Below are positions 1 through 8,684 of a DNA stretch of 18,884 nt, piece after piece. Both the position numbers and the translations under genes were made by a program. Location: positions 1-18,884 of the forward strand of contig SSNU01000230.1 in assembly GCA_012064415.1 (NCBI GenBank), read 5' to 3'. This stretch comes from Gyrodactylus bullatarudis (lineage: Eukaryota > Platyhelminthes > Monogenea > Gyrodactylidea > Gyrodactylidae). Numbering within the stretch: the first letter of the stretch is position 1; each line of letters begins with the position of its first letter. The notes under the pieces are model-generated. The model did no database searches. It was not told where the DNA came from and saw only the letters and a list, made by a program, of their open reading frames with translations.

Positions 1-399
1 AGGTCCAACTCTAGAGCCTTGTGGAACTCCAGAAGTAATTAGTTTGGGGTAGAATCTTTGTTTTCATGAGAAACAAATTGCCTACGTTTAGTAAGGTATT
101 GTATTAACATATTAAGAAGATATGAGCATATGCCATATTCATGACATATTTCAATGATTTTATGAATATATATCTTGGTGAAAGCTTCAAATAAATCAAT
201 GTAGATGACAATGGATTTCTTTTTTTCTTTCTCGAGACGTGAGACATAGTTTAGAAAATCAAATATATTTTTTTCGCATGATTTTCCTCGACAAAAACCA
301 TGCTGATTTGGATCAATTTTATTTAAATTAATTATGCTAAGAATCTTGACGAATAAAATTGAGTCGATGATCTTCATAAGATTATTTTGTAATGTTATT
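1..399 (-). pseudogene. 5'-truncated LINE reverse transcriptase fragment
   Basis: The minus strand encodes the palm N-terminal part of a non-LTR reverse transcriptase, including the QHGFCRGKSC block and a decayed form of the first catalytic block (YIDLFEAFTK where the better copy has YIDLSKAFDK). The DNA is almost identical to 12070-12469 of the LINE further right, apart from scattered substitutions and one missing base near 49 that breaks the frame. Homology stops sharply at 399, where Penelope-type coding sequence begins on the other strand. The 3' portion of the element lies beyond the left edge of the window. An abrupt 5' end is usual for LINE insertions made by target-primed reverse transcription. 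It is non-functional as it stands. Confidence 0.9.
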
Positions 400-400
400 A

Positions 401-1850
401 TTATAAGGCAGGGTTAGATTTTCTTTCGGATGAAAGTAAATTTATTAATACTGGGCAAGATAGATCTACATATTATAATGAAATGGAATCCATGGAACGT
501 TCGATGTATAAGATAGCAAAAGGGTTGTATGATAGGAATATAATATCGGATAAAACTAGAAGTTTTATAGCTAAGAAGCATACCAGGATGTCTAGATTAT
601 ATCTACATCCTAAGACACATAAGATGGTGGACAATATTGTTCCAGAGGTATTTCCAATAAGGCTGATCTTGGTTATGTCGTCATGTCCGCAACATAATTT
701 AGCTAAGGGGTTAATTGATTTATTAAAGCCAATAGATACATATTATGCTAAATATGTTGTAAAATATACTTTTTCTTTTGTCGATAAAATTGAAGATTTA
801 AACATAGCTTCAAATGAAATGATTTCATTAGATATAAGTTCTTTATTTCCTAGTGTTCCTATAGAGGAGACCTTAACAGTAATCAGGTATTTTAATGATA
901 AATATGGTGGTTTTGAAATGGATAGTAATGAAATAGCAAATCTTGTAAGGATATGTTGCACTAATGTTCCTTTATATTTTCAAAATACTGTTTTATTCAA
1001 AGAGACGGTATAGCTATGGGTTCACCTCTAAGTCCTCTTTTAGCTGATATCTTTCTAGGATGGTTAGAAATGACTGTAATGTCAGAGATTATCAATACTT
1101 ACACTGATGTTCACATCAGATATGTTGATGACACATTTATTCTGATGAAACCTAATGCTATTGTAGACGATTTTTTCTCCAAAATGAACTGGTTTCATCC
1201 TAATATTAAATTTGCCATGGAGAAAGAATCTAATAATTCTTTGAGTTTCTTAGATGTAAAACTAACCAGAAAAGAAGATGGATCAATTACAAGAAATATT
1301 TACAAAAAGAAGACGGAAACGGAAAATATCTACATTGTGCCAGTTTTAGTCCTATTTCACACAAAAGAGGTTTAGTAATTGGTCTAGGCAAGAGGATTAG
1401 AAGAATAGCAAGTCCAGAAGAATGGCCTAATGAGATAGAGAATTCAAAGTTATGCCTAATGGAAAATGGTTACCCAGACAGATTTGTGGACAAATTCATC
1501 AATAGATCTGATATCATAGACGATGAAACAAACAACACAGATGAGGCTGAGAAGACTACAATTTTCATGAAGCTTAATTTTAAAGGTGACGGTTTTAGTG
1601 ATGATGTTAGGAAAAGATTGGTTAATCTCATCGATCAACATTACAATAATATACAATTAAAAATTTAAAACACAGAGATTATTCAATTTGGTCCATAAGG
1701 ATTTACTTAAACCTGGAGAAAAAACTCTATTGATTTATGGGATTTATAGATGTATGGGTGAAAGAGAAATTCTTTATTAATCTATACAAACCAAATCTAT
1801 CCTTTCAGAAAAATTATTCCGACAATCTTCAACTACCCTGGCCGATGTGA
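401..1850 (+). pseudogene. Penelope-like element: reverse transcriptase plus remnant GIY-YIG endonuclease
   Basis: Three overlapping frames read as one Penelope-type protein. Frame one (open from about 405, first ATG 483, to 1013) has the YLHPKTHK block and the catalytic-aspartate block ISLDISSLFPSVP. Frame two (1016-1375) has MGSPLSPLLADIFL, the catalytic YVDD and LSFLDVKLTR. Frame three (about 1327-1668) has SHKRG and the thumb region that follows the palm. Restoring IAMGSPLS across 1001-1016 points to a lost base in an A run, and a second frameshift lies near 1327. After 1668 the frame VHKDLLKPGEK leads into a GIY motif near 1740. The sequence then jumps to an endonuclease tail (INLYKPNLSF) ending at TGA 1848-1850. 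About 60 residues of the nuclease core are missing. The N-terminus is cut off at the junction with the LINE at 399. The RT is recognisable with confidence, and the element is dead. Confidence 0.9.
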
Positions 1851-1916
1851 GCTTTTTCACTTTTCTCTCCATTTCTGCTATTTATTGGAGAGTTTTGGTG
1901 TTTTTTTAGCTCACAT
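1845..1916 (+). other. inverted repeat (possible hairpin) at the PLE stop codon and 3' UTR
   Basis: ATGTGAGCT at 1845-1853 is an exact reverse complement of AGCTCACAT at 1908-1916, separated by 54 bases. The left arm overlaps the last codon and TGA of the Penelope-like frame. In RNA this could form a 9-bp stem closing the start of the 3' untranslated region. A stem of this length can arise by chance in AT-rich DNA, so its function is unproven. Confidence 0.35.
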
Positions 1917-2174
1917 TTTATTCTGTTTCTCAATCTTTTACTATTTCTTTGAGAATTTGTATATTATTATATTCATTGACTTTTTAAAATTCTATCATTT
2001 TTAAAGTGACATTACTGATGATCCTTTGAGAAATGTACATTTAGTGATTTAATATATTCTCTTCCAACTTTTGAATTTTGAATACGTAATTCAATAAATA
2101 GGAAATTTATTTTTATATTTATTTTTTAAATCCATCTTTATTTAAGTAGCCTTTATTGAGAGTTTCTATTCATT
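1917..2174. other. AT-rich spacer without recognisable gene
   Basis: The stretch is T-rich and low in complexity, with stops in all frames. It probably contains the remaining 3' untranslated sequence of the upstream Penelope-like element. No boundary, poly(A) tail or target-site duplication could be fixed by eye. Confidence 0.5.
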
Positions 2175-2381
2175 AGAATCATAAACACTTGAATTGTGTA
2201 GTTTAATCGACGTTTTTCATCCAAAAGCTTATTGTATCCCGCTTTGAATGCTCTAACAACACCACTGTCAATAGGTTGTAGCACTGATATTTAGAATTGA
2301 TTCTTACTAATGTTTAGTGAACAGTTCACTTGTCATCCAGGCGTTAGCTTTAGCTTTGAATGTGACTGTAATCCAGTTCAT
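2175..2381 (-). pseudogene. Tigger/pogo-type DDE transposase fragment
   Basis: Reading the minus strand from ATG 2381 gives a block containing NAWMTSELF, which in Tigger/pogo (DDE_1) transposases lies ahead of the second catalytic aspartate. It ends at TAG 2309-2307. About 25 bases further, another frame gives QPIDSGVVRAFKAGYNKLL, the conserved region that normally follows the PNTTS block. The segment between them, with the second catalytic aspartate, is deleted. The fragment overlaps the last codons of the clamp-loader-like frame on the same strand, so the two are joined at about 2381-2390. It is a relic with no catalytic capacity. Confidence 0.75.
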
Positions 2382-3274
2382 CTTCCATCAGACACAAAAT
2401 TTGTCTCTTGGTGAATAAAGATTTACCTAAATTTGACATAACAAATAAAAATGTAAAATTTACTTGATCTAGATTGAATTCAACATTCTTAAGGGTGAAT
2501 TTATAAGGAAATTTTGTTTTAAGGAGCCAATTGAAATTTTTTCTATCAGATTTAGTCAGCTTTATCATAGTCAAAATATAGGGAATTAATTTTTGGGCTC
2601 TTAAAACTGAAGAGGAATGGATTTCTTTCAGAATGGGTTGAATATTCCTTCTTGAGTTTGAATAAGCTAACAAACAATTAATTTGTTCGACGATAGATAT
2701 CTTCTTTTTTTTGAGATAAGCTAAATTATAAAAATTGGAAACTTTTGAGTCTCTAATAAGCGTTAAATTCCTTTTTACAATCTGATATATTGGATTGTTT
2801 TTGTCAATCAAAATTATAGGTCTTCTGCATAATTTTTTATGTTGTAGGATCAGTTGGAAAGCAATTGAATAAGCAGAATATGGATCCTTCACGTGAAAAA
2901 AATTGTTGCTTATTAGAGAAAAAAATTATTTTGTGGAAAATTCCATTAAAATTGAAAATGTGAATTGATTTTAAAAAATAAGAATTGTCAGTGAAGCTGT
3001 CTTCAGTGATAACAAAAATATTATTTTCTCGCGCATTAAGATCTAACAAGGTCAGCAGCCTTTGTGAGGAGTTATGTCTGATACGAATCTATAAAATTTA
3101 ACTTAGTGAGTGAAATAAACTTACATTGTTTTGATAAATTTCTAGCTCTTTGATGAATTTTGTTCTGTAATTCTGGGAGCCGTTTACTTTTTCTATATTG
3201 CATGAATCTGCAGCAAACTCTATTGCAGATTTAAGATCTGATCTTGATATTATACGTCCATCAATGCTTTCAAC
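2350..3274 (-). pseudogene. ELG1/ATAD5-like (RFC large-subunit family) AAA+ gene fragment, broken
   Basis: Spliced on the minus strand, exon 3274-3125 (50 codons) and the exon starting at 3088 give about 295 residues. Seen directly: a block reading KSAIEFAA followed by EKVNGSQNYRTKFIKEL, then IIFF, then RRPIILIDKNNP, then a helical lid-like region to about residue 200. Clamp-loader large subunits of the ELG1/ATAD5 type have GKT-SAVYACA, EVN-SSQRSGR, a Walker B, a KRPVILT sensor-1 strand and a lid in the same order and spacing. The Walker A glycines and the Walker B acidic residues are absent here. A one-base shift in an A7/T7 run near 2892 separates two frames (3088-2893 and 2892-2350). The frame stops at 2350 beside a Tigger fragment, far short of the family length. 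If real, it is a degenerate paralogue or a pseudogene. The family assignment is inference from motif order, not from a search. Confidence 0.42.
3089..3124 (-). other. candidate 36-base intron in the clamp-loader-like gene
   Basis: On the minus strand the segment begins GTAAGT and ends TTTTATAG, with CACTAAG as a possible branch site. Both flanking exons stay in the same frame once it is removed (phase 0). Read through, it would place in-frame TAA and TAG codons inside the protein. A 36-base spliceosomal intron is very short for an animal, so this could instead be a decayed stretch in a pseudogene. Confidence 0.45.
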
Positions 3275-4162
3275 CTATCCATTATGGAATTTCTGAGTCT
3301 TATGAATCAATCTTGATAATCGTAATTGAGATTTGTGACAATTTTGTTTTAATCAGAAATCCAACGCTTTGAGGTAGAAATACTTATTCCATTCATATGG
3401 GCGAAGGATCTGAAACCCATAACTTAATTTTCAAATTCAGTGATGATTTGGTATTTCTCAGAGTTAGTAAAGAGTTTCATTTTTGATTTATTTGATGTAT
3501 GTTTGGGAACAATCATAAATACGATACAAAACAATGATTCGAATGTAGAATGAACCAATAGTTATCAAAGTTAAAAAAGAGTGAGGATTTACTATAGTCT
3601 CGTCTAATAGATGACGCAATATGTTGAGTATTTTCAATGAACAATTGAAAAAAAACAATTCTAAGCATTGTCATTTTCTTGTGAGAAAAAGAGGGGTTTC
3701 TAAATAAACAATTGAATGAGAATTAAATAGTCATTTGGGTGTGTAGATTTGACATTGTAGATTAGTGTCATTACCCCTTTTTGTAAGGCTGTATTGTGCG
3801 GTGATAATTTTTCCCAATGTGAATCATCATGGCATGGTTTTTGATTTGAAAAGGGATTTTAAAAAAGATTTTTAGTTTGTGAAACTCGAGTTTTTTTAGA
3901 TTTCATTAAGATTTAATTATGATATAAACATGGAAATTCGCAATAATTTATAGTTTTTGAAGCTTTATCTTATGAGACTAAAATTATGACTGTACGATAA
4001 CCACAAAGCTAACTTCTATTGGAAATGAGATGTTGAAAATGTTAGCATCTCAAAACAATAATAGTCAAGTCTTAGAGGCGTTTATATAAAAATAAATTTC
4101 CTATTTATTAAATTAAGCATGTAATTGCCGATGGAGTTAGTATTCAGCACAAAATTTAGAAT
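3275..4162. other. AT-rich region, no gene recognised
   Basis: All frames are short and none resembles a known family. It lies upstream of the clamp-loader-like exons on the minus strand and could hold further exons or introns of that gene. GGATAG at 3280-3275 (minus) would serve as the acceptor for the 3274 exon. I found no convincing upstream exon carrying a P-loop. Confidence 0.5.
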
Positions 4163-4460
4163 TTAGGTATACTTTAATTTCATTGGTTGTTGGTTTAACG
4201 CTCTCAGATTCGTTGAAAAAACTCCCCAATTTGATATATAATCCAAGTACGATTGATAATTCGGGCAGAATGCGAAAGAAAGCAGGTCCTTCACCTGTAT
4301 ATTAAAATTTTTCACCAAACGAGTTTCACCATACGAAAGAGTATACAAAGTTATGTACATTGTAACAACCACCATTAAAACTCTAGTATTAGACAGATTT
4401 CTTCGCTGCTTGTTTGAGATATTTTCTACTTTCAGGTGGTTTGAACTGTACTTATAAAAT
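4163..4460 (-). CDS. possible exon with one membrane segment, unidentified
   Basis: An open minus-strand frame runs about 95 codons to the stop at 4163. Upstream of the methionine at 4375 it continues with basic residues (NKQRRNLSN). A strongly hydrophobic run follows (VLMVVVTMYITLYTL, about 15 residues), then a polar loop and an aromatic-rich tail. A basic stretch before a hydrophobic helix is weakly reminiscent of the end of intracellular loop 3 and TM6 of a rhodopsin-like receptor, but there is no NPxxY and no second clear helix. A potential acceptor (TACAG) lies just upstream. This could be a receptor pseudo-exon, another membrane protein, or chance in AT-rich DNA. Confidence 0.2.
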
Positions 4461-5219
4461 TTATGAATCAGGAAAAAGTAAAATTTTTTTCTCCGATTCT
4501 AAGGAACTCTATCCTGATCGGATAATAAAGATATCGATTATTTATACACAACCCCTAATTCATCAGGTTGATTGAAACTTTAAAAAAAATCAAAATAGAA
4601 CTATATGCTATATTCCCTAGCTTTGATATAATGCACATTCAGTAACTCTATAATATTTTTGAAATTAGAAAATCAAAAGAATTGTAAGAAATTTATTAAT
4701 ATAATATGAAATTTTCTCAATAAAAGCTCTAACTTATTTCGAGATATTTCATAGAAATTTCAAATTTTTTAATTATTCATAAACACAGTGTGTTCAGAGC
4801 TTCTTTTCATAAGTTAATCAGATAAGATAAATTTTTGCTATTTAATTTAAATATAGATTTTGGATCTTGGTGTTTTGACCCCACTGTGTTAATGGATCAG
4901 GAAAAAGTGTATTCATGAATCAAACGTTTCTACTGTAAAATATTAATTGAAATAAATGATTATAAAATATTTATAAATTAAAAATTCAGATTCGGCTGTT
5001 TTAAACTACCTAACAAAAAGTAAGAGAATTAAGTTGATGAAATAATACCATAAGAATTTTCACAGATCCCACATAGAATATGAAAATATTAATACTTGAT
5101 ATCAATATTATAATTTCATTTTAGGCTTTTCCTTCTGATTCCTATACTAAAAAATGTATCTGAGACCTATTCCCTCATTAACAATATTAACGTCAGAATT
5201 TTAATTTTCGATTTTGTTT
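4461..5219. other. AT-rich region, no gene recognised
   Basis: No frame of useful length or recognisable motif was seen on either strand. A short phrase, ATCAGGAAAAAGT, occurs near 4468 and again near 4896. It may mark a decayed dispersed repeat, but the similarity does not extend far. Confidence 0.5.
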
Positions 5220-5438
5220 TTAAGAATTCAATACTTCTTGTGTGATATAAACAAAATATATATCATATTCATTTTTTTGTAAATTGGTGTCTTTTTTTAA
5301 GCTAAAACTCCTAAAAAGATTAATGATAGATTTAGTATCAACGTTATTCCATGCATCTCTGGAAATGTAGAGAGATTCCTGATGATTAATTAATTTTTCT
5401 TTTGAGATTATTGTCACGATTTTTTTAACTTCCCCCAA
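5220..5438 (-). pseudogene. Tigger/pogo transposase C-terminal fragment
   Basis: The 72-codon minus-strand frame contains SLYISRDAWNNVDTKSIINL followed by FRSF. This matches position by position the block LYIAKKAWEEVSQETIVNCF of the Tigger-type element at 18236-18508 in this window. In Tigger/pogo proteins the AW...V...TI.NCF block lies after the DDE core and before the variable tail. No catalytic residues remain around it. The hydrophobic tail of the frame (YFVYITQ) is not family-like and may be unrelated sequence read through after truncation. Confidence 0.6.
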
Positions 5439-5720
5439 GAGTCATCGGCTAGTACATTTGAGAGAATGTATAATGCAAGACATATGCTTTACATATCGAA
5501 GTGCGATTAGTAGGCAAAAAAAATAAAACCCAATTTGTACCTGACACTAACTAACTTTTCTTTGTTACATTTACATTTCAAACGATCCCCGATTGATCCA
5601 CTTGTTTACTGATAATAAGTACTCACCAAAAAACCTGATGGGTCAAGAACTGCCAGTTTTCTTCATCACCGTCATGACTGAATAATTGACACGATTAATC
5701 AACCCTCTACTGTTCAAGCC
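5439..5720. other. spacer, no gene recognised
   Basis: This short stretch lies between the Tigger fragment and the decayed plus-strand LINE copy. No conserved frame was found. The LINE homology begins at about 5721. Confidence 0.45.
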
Positions 5721-6906
5721 TCTAAAAATCATTGATTCAATTCTTTTCATTAAAATCCTTGGTATAATTGACATACATAAAATAGATCCTGATCAACATG
5801 GATTCTGTAGAGGCAAATCCTGTGAGACTAATATTTTCAATTTCTTAAACTATGTGTCACTCCTTAACAAGAATAAAAATATATCTGCCGTAATATACAT
5901 TGACTTGTCTAATGCATTTGATAAAATTTATATTCACAAAATTATCGAAATCTGTCATCACTACGGAGTATATTCACATCTCCTAGAAATGCTAAAAATA
6001 TATCTAACGAAACGCAAGGAATAGGTGCCCTTCGAAAACAAAGATTCATTTCCTTAATTAATTACTTCCGGTGTCCCAAAAGGCTCCAGAATAGGTCTTC
6101 TATTATTTAATATTGTGTTCTATCAAATAAATGTCACTGGAGCTAAGATCTTCAAATATACTGATGATATGAAGATTGTCTATAACTTTGATGATTCTAT
6201 CGACATTGATTTCATTAACACGTCTCTAAAAATTCTTTCAAATGATTTAAAAGCCTTAGGCTTAAGCATCAATGAAAGTAACACTTTCTTCATAACACCC
6301 ATTACAACGATCCTATTAAAAGGAAGTTTACTTGTGAATAAAAAATATCGATCCCAAATTCACAATTCGTGACTTGGGAGTTGAATTTAATAAATTTTTT
6401 GACTTTACATATCATTATAAAGATATCCATAAATCCTTCATATCGAGATGTATATAAATTCATAAATGCATAAAAATGACTTGATGAAAGTTTTTTCTCT
6501 TCAAAATGATGGCACGATCTGTTGTTGAATTTTGTGCAGGATGCTGGAATCCTGAGAAGCCCGAATGGTTCATGAAGCTTCAGAAAAATGACAAAATTTT
6601 CCGACGTAAGCTGTACAGGAAAAAACTCAGTCTACCTTCCGAATCAATAATGGTTAAAAGAGATATCAAAAGCTTTCTACTCATCAGAAAGTGCCAAACT
6701 CCTCAAAGTCTTCTTGGACTCCGTGATCGATATAGAGTACAAAGAGAAATCAAGAATCTTGCAATATTCACAAGAAGCAAATATTTATTTAAAAAATTAC
6801 CAAATACTATAAAAAGAATGAATATATTTGAATTCAAAAGAGAAATTAACTCAAAATTCATTAAAAAAATAATTTCCTTCACAAATGAAAGTATATATTA
6901 TATGAA
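5721..6906 (+). pseudogene. decayed LINE reverse transcriptase copy
   Basis: Three plus-strand frames (about 5721-6024, 6115-6372, 6506-6916) follow the same order as the intact reverse-transcriptase frame at 11290-12618. They show DQHGFCRGKSCETNIFNFLN, the first catalytic block YIDLSNAFDK, a degraded GVPKGSR block in the gap near 6070, then KYTDDMKI. The YADD motif has become YTDD. The C-terminal part retains EFCAGCWNPEK and RRDIKS-like blocks. Stops near 6024 and 6372 and frameshifts between the pieces rule out a functional protein. It is more diverged from the right-hand LINE than the 1-399 copy, so it is an older insertion or a related subfamily. Its tail runs into the left arm of the second Penelope-like element at about 6910. 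Confidence 0.88.
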
Positions 6907-6909
6907 AGT

Positions 6910-7262
6910 ATATTAGCATTCTTAGCCATGGTCATCCAAACGTTTCGACGGTGATTGTCTTCACACGCCTTCTTCAGTAGTACGACAAGTTTGTCAAAAG
7001 ACAAGAGGCTGACCTATGATAATTAAGTATAGATAATCAGAACAGAAAAGAGTAATCATTTTTTATCAGATTTAATTTAGCTTCCTTCTTTTGCCAAAAA
7101 GCTGAATCCAACACTGCTCAATTTTCACTTCACCAACATTTCCATTAAAAGTATCATTATTGCCTATTTCTAGAGCTTCATGAATTAACCTCTTTCTAAA
7201 GTTTTTCTGCACACTAAGAATTTTAACCTCCTCAAAATTTATTTTATACCTATTATTGTTTA
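6910..7262 (-). repeat. left arm of inverted PLE terminal repeat
   Basis: This 353-base segment is a near-identical reverse complement of 8685-9112. It contains the last ~63 codons of the GIY-YIG endonuclease and about 160 bases of 3' untranslated sequence. Compared with the right arm it lacks 75 bases. The gap is bounded in the right arm by TTGT at 8943-8946 and 9018-9021, and only one TTGT remains here, the pattern of a microhomology deletion. Penelope-like elements commonly carry such partial copies, called pseudo-LTRs, in direct or inverted order. Confidence 0.85.
6931..6986 (-). ncRNA. hammerhead-ribozyme-like core, left PLE arm
   Basis: On the minus strand the core CTGAAGA matches the CUGANGA consensus. 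It is followed by one extra A, a stem II of GGCG/CGTC extended by GTGA/TCAC around an AGACAA loop, then GAAA and ACGTT, which fits a minimal two-base-pair stem III before the cleavage base. Flanking CTA/TGG and GTC/GAC could form a stem I with an internal loop. Penelope-like elements are known to carry type I hammerheads with very short stem III in their terminal repeats. The extra A before stem II and a G-U pair are weaknesses, and activity is unproven. Confidence 0.5.
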
Positions 7263-8674
7263 AGACATGTTGGAAAACACGTGACTTATTATCATTTCTC
7301 AAAATACTGTTTCTATGTTCTTTGATTCTTGTTCTAAAATTCCTACCAGTTTTACCAATATAACTTTTATCACAGCTACACTTCAATTTATAAATACCTC
7401 AGCCCTCAAAGATGTTATTCTCATTTTTGGAAATTTTATCAACAAGACTTATATTATTTTTAAAAACAACCTTAAAATTATATTTTTTATAAATTTTAGA
7501 TAACAATAAATTGGGCTATGTTCTAAAACAATGATTTTTTTGATGTCTAAATTTTGATTTTTAATGTTTTTAGGTGAATAAAATTTATTAAAAACCTCTT
7601 CCTTAATCCTATCGATTATTTTTGTGGGATAATTATTTTTATTTAAAATAACTGTTAAATTTTTTAGTTCCACATCCCAATGATCTTTATCTGTGAGACG
7701 TAAAGTTCTAAAGATTTCACCACTAACTACATTTTCTTTGTACAGAATAGGTGTGTTACTTTTGAAATTCAACGGTTTTCTATATATGGATTTAGAGATT
7801 TTGTTATCCTTTAAAGTTAAACTTAAATCTAGATATTTTATGTTATCATTAATACCCTCCTCAAACGTAAATTTTAGTTTAGTGAACTTAAGGTGAAAGG
7901 TTTAGATAAGGTAGTCATCTAAATATCTAGTCAGTAAAATAGTATTAAGGGAGTTTTTAATAATTTTATTCACTAAAGACATGTAAAAATTAGCAAAAAA
8001 TAGTGAAAGGGGATTACCCATAGCTAGACCATTTTTTTATTTGGACAATTTATTATTGAATTTAAGAATATTATTTTCTAAACAAATTTTACAACCATCT
8101 AACAAAAATTTAACCAAATTAGGGTCTAAGTCAAGATTATTAATTTCAATTTTAAACAAGGAAAAAACTTCTTCTAAAGGAATATTATTATACATATCAA
8201 CAACATCTAAAGAAAAAAATTTAGCATTATCTAAGGTAGACAAATCAAGTAGATTAGTTAACTGGTACGAATTTTTTAAACAGAATTCAAAGTTAAAATT
8301 CAGTAAATTGATATTATTTAGAATAATTTCACCTATTTGATTTAGTTTAGAGCATTTTGAGTTTATTATCATTCTAAAAGGTCTATTTTCTTTGTGTACC
8401 TTAACCAAGAAAAAAGGTTTACCTAGTATGTTATTATTAGACTTTAGGGAATAGTAATTTTTGAAAAATTGTTTTTTTTCAACTAGAAATTTGTTAGTCT
8501 TAAGAAGGGTGGTGAGGGAGCTTTCTTTGTTATCTTCATATAGAATTTTGTTGCCAATGATTTTTTTCAGATTTTAGCTCAAATTCCTCTCTATCAAGTA
8601 TAGTGAGACCCCCATTTTTATCTACGTTTAAAATCACTTTGTGTAATATCTTTTTCCAAATAGTCATGTTTATT
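7072..8674 (-). pseudogene. Penelope-like element: reverse transcriptase and GIY-YIG endonuclease
   Basis: Read on the minus strand, the element begins near 8674 with an N-terminal block (DKNGGLTILDRE), shifts frame in an A7 run near 8567, and continues through VKVHKENRPFRM and the catalytic FSLDVVDMYNNIPLEE. A TAA at 8039-8037 interrupts just before NGLAMGNPLS. The catalytic YLDD is at about 7922-7913 and another TAA follows within a few codons. The region after YLDD is shorter than usual. The frame goes on through KYLDLSL and the connector, shifts near 7490, and meets TGA 7401-7399 two residues before GIY. The endonuclease (about 7398-7072) retains GIY, YIG, the TGRNFRTR arginine block, KEH, and the catalytic glutamate in IHEALEI. 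It is the most complete PLE here but carries at least five lesions. An inverted copy of its 3' end is fused to its 5' end at 8685. Confidence 0.92.
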
Positions 8675-8684
8675 TTCTTTAAAA

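Noticed and set aside
743..961. minus-strand 72-codon frame
   Set aside because: It is the antisense shadow of the left PLE reverse-transcriptase frame and has no family motifs.
1456..1656. minus-strand 66-codon frame
   Set aside because: It is antisense to the PLE thumb region, which reads sensibly on the plus strand.
7315..7896. plus-strand frames at 7315-7503 and 7693-7896
   Set aside because: They are antisense to the PLE connector and endonuclease, with no recognisable domains.
8041..8340. plus-strand 99-codon frame
   Set aside because: It is antisense to the second PLE palm region (FSLDVVDMYNNIP), whose minus-strand reading is clearly the coding one.
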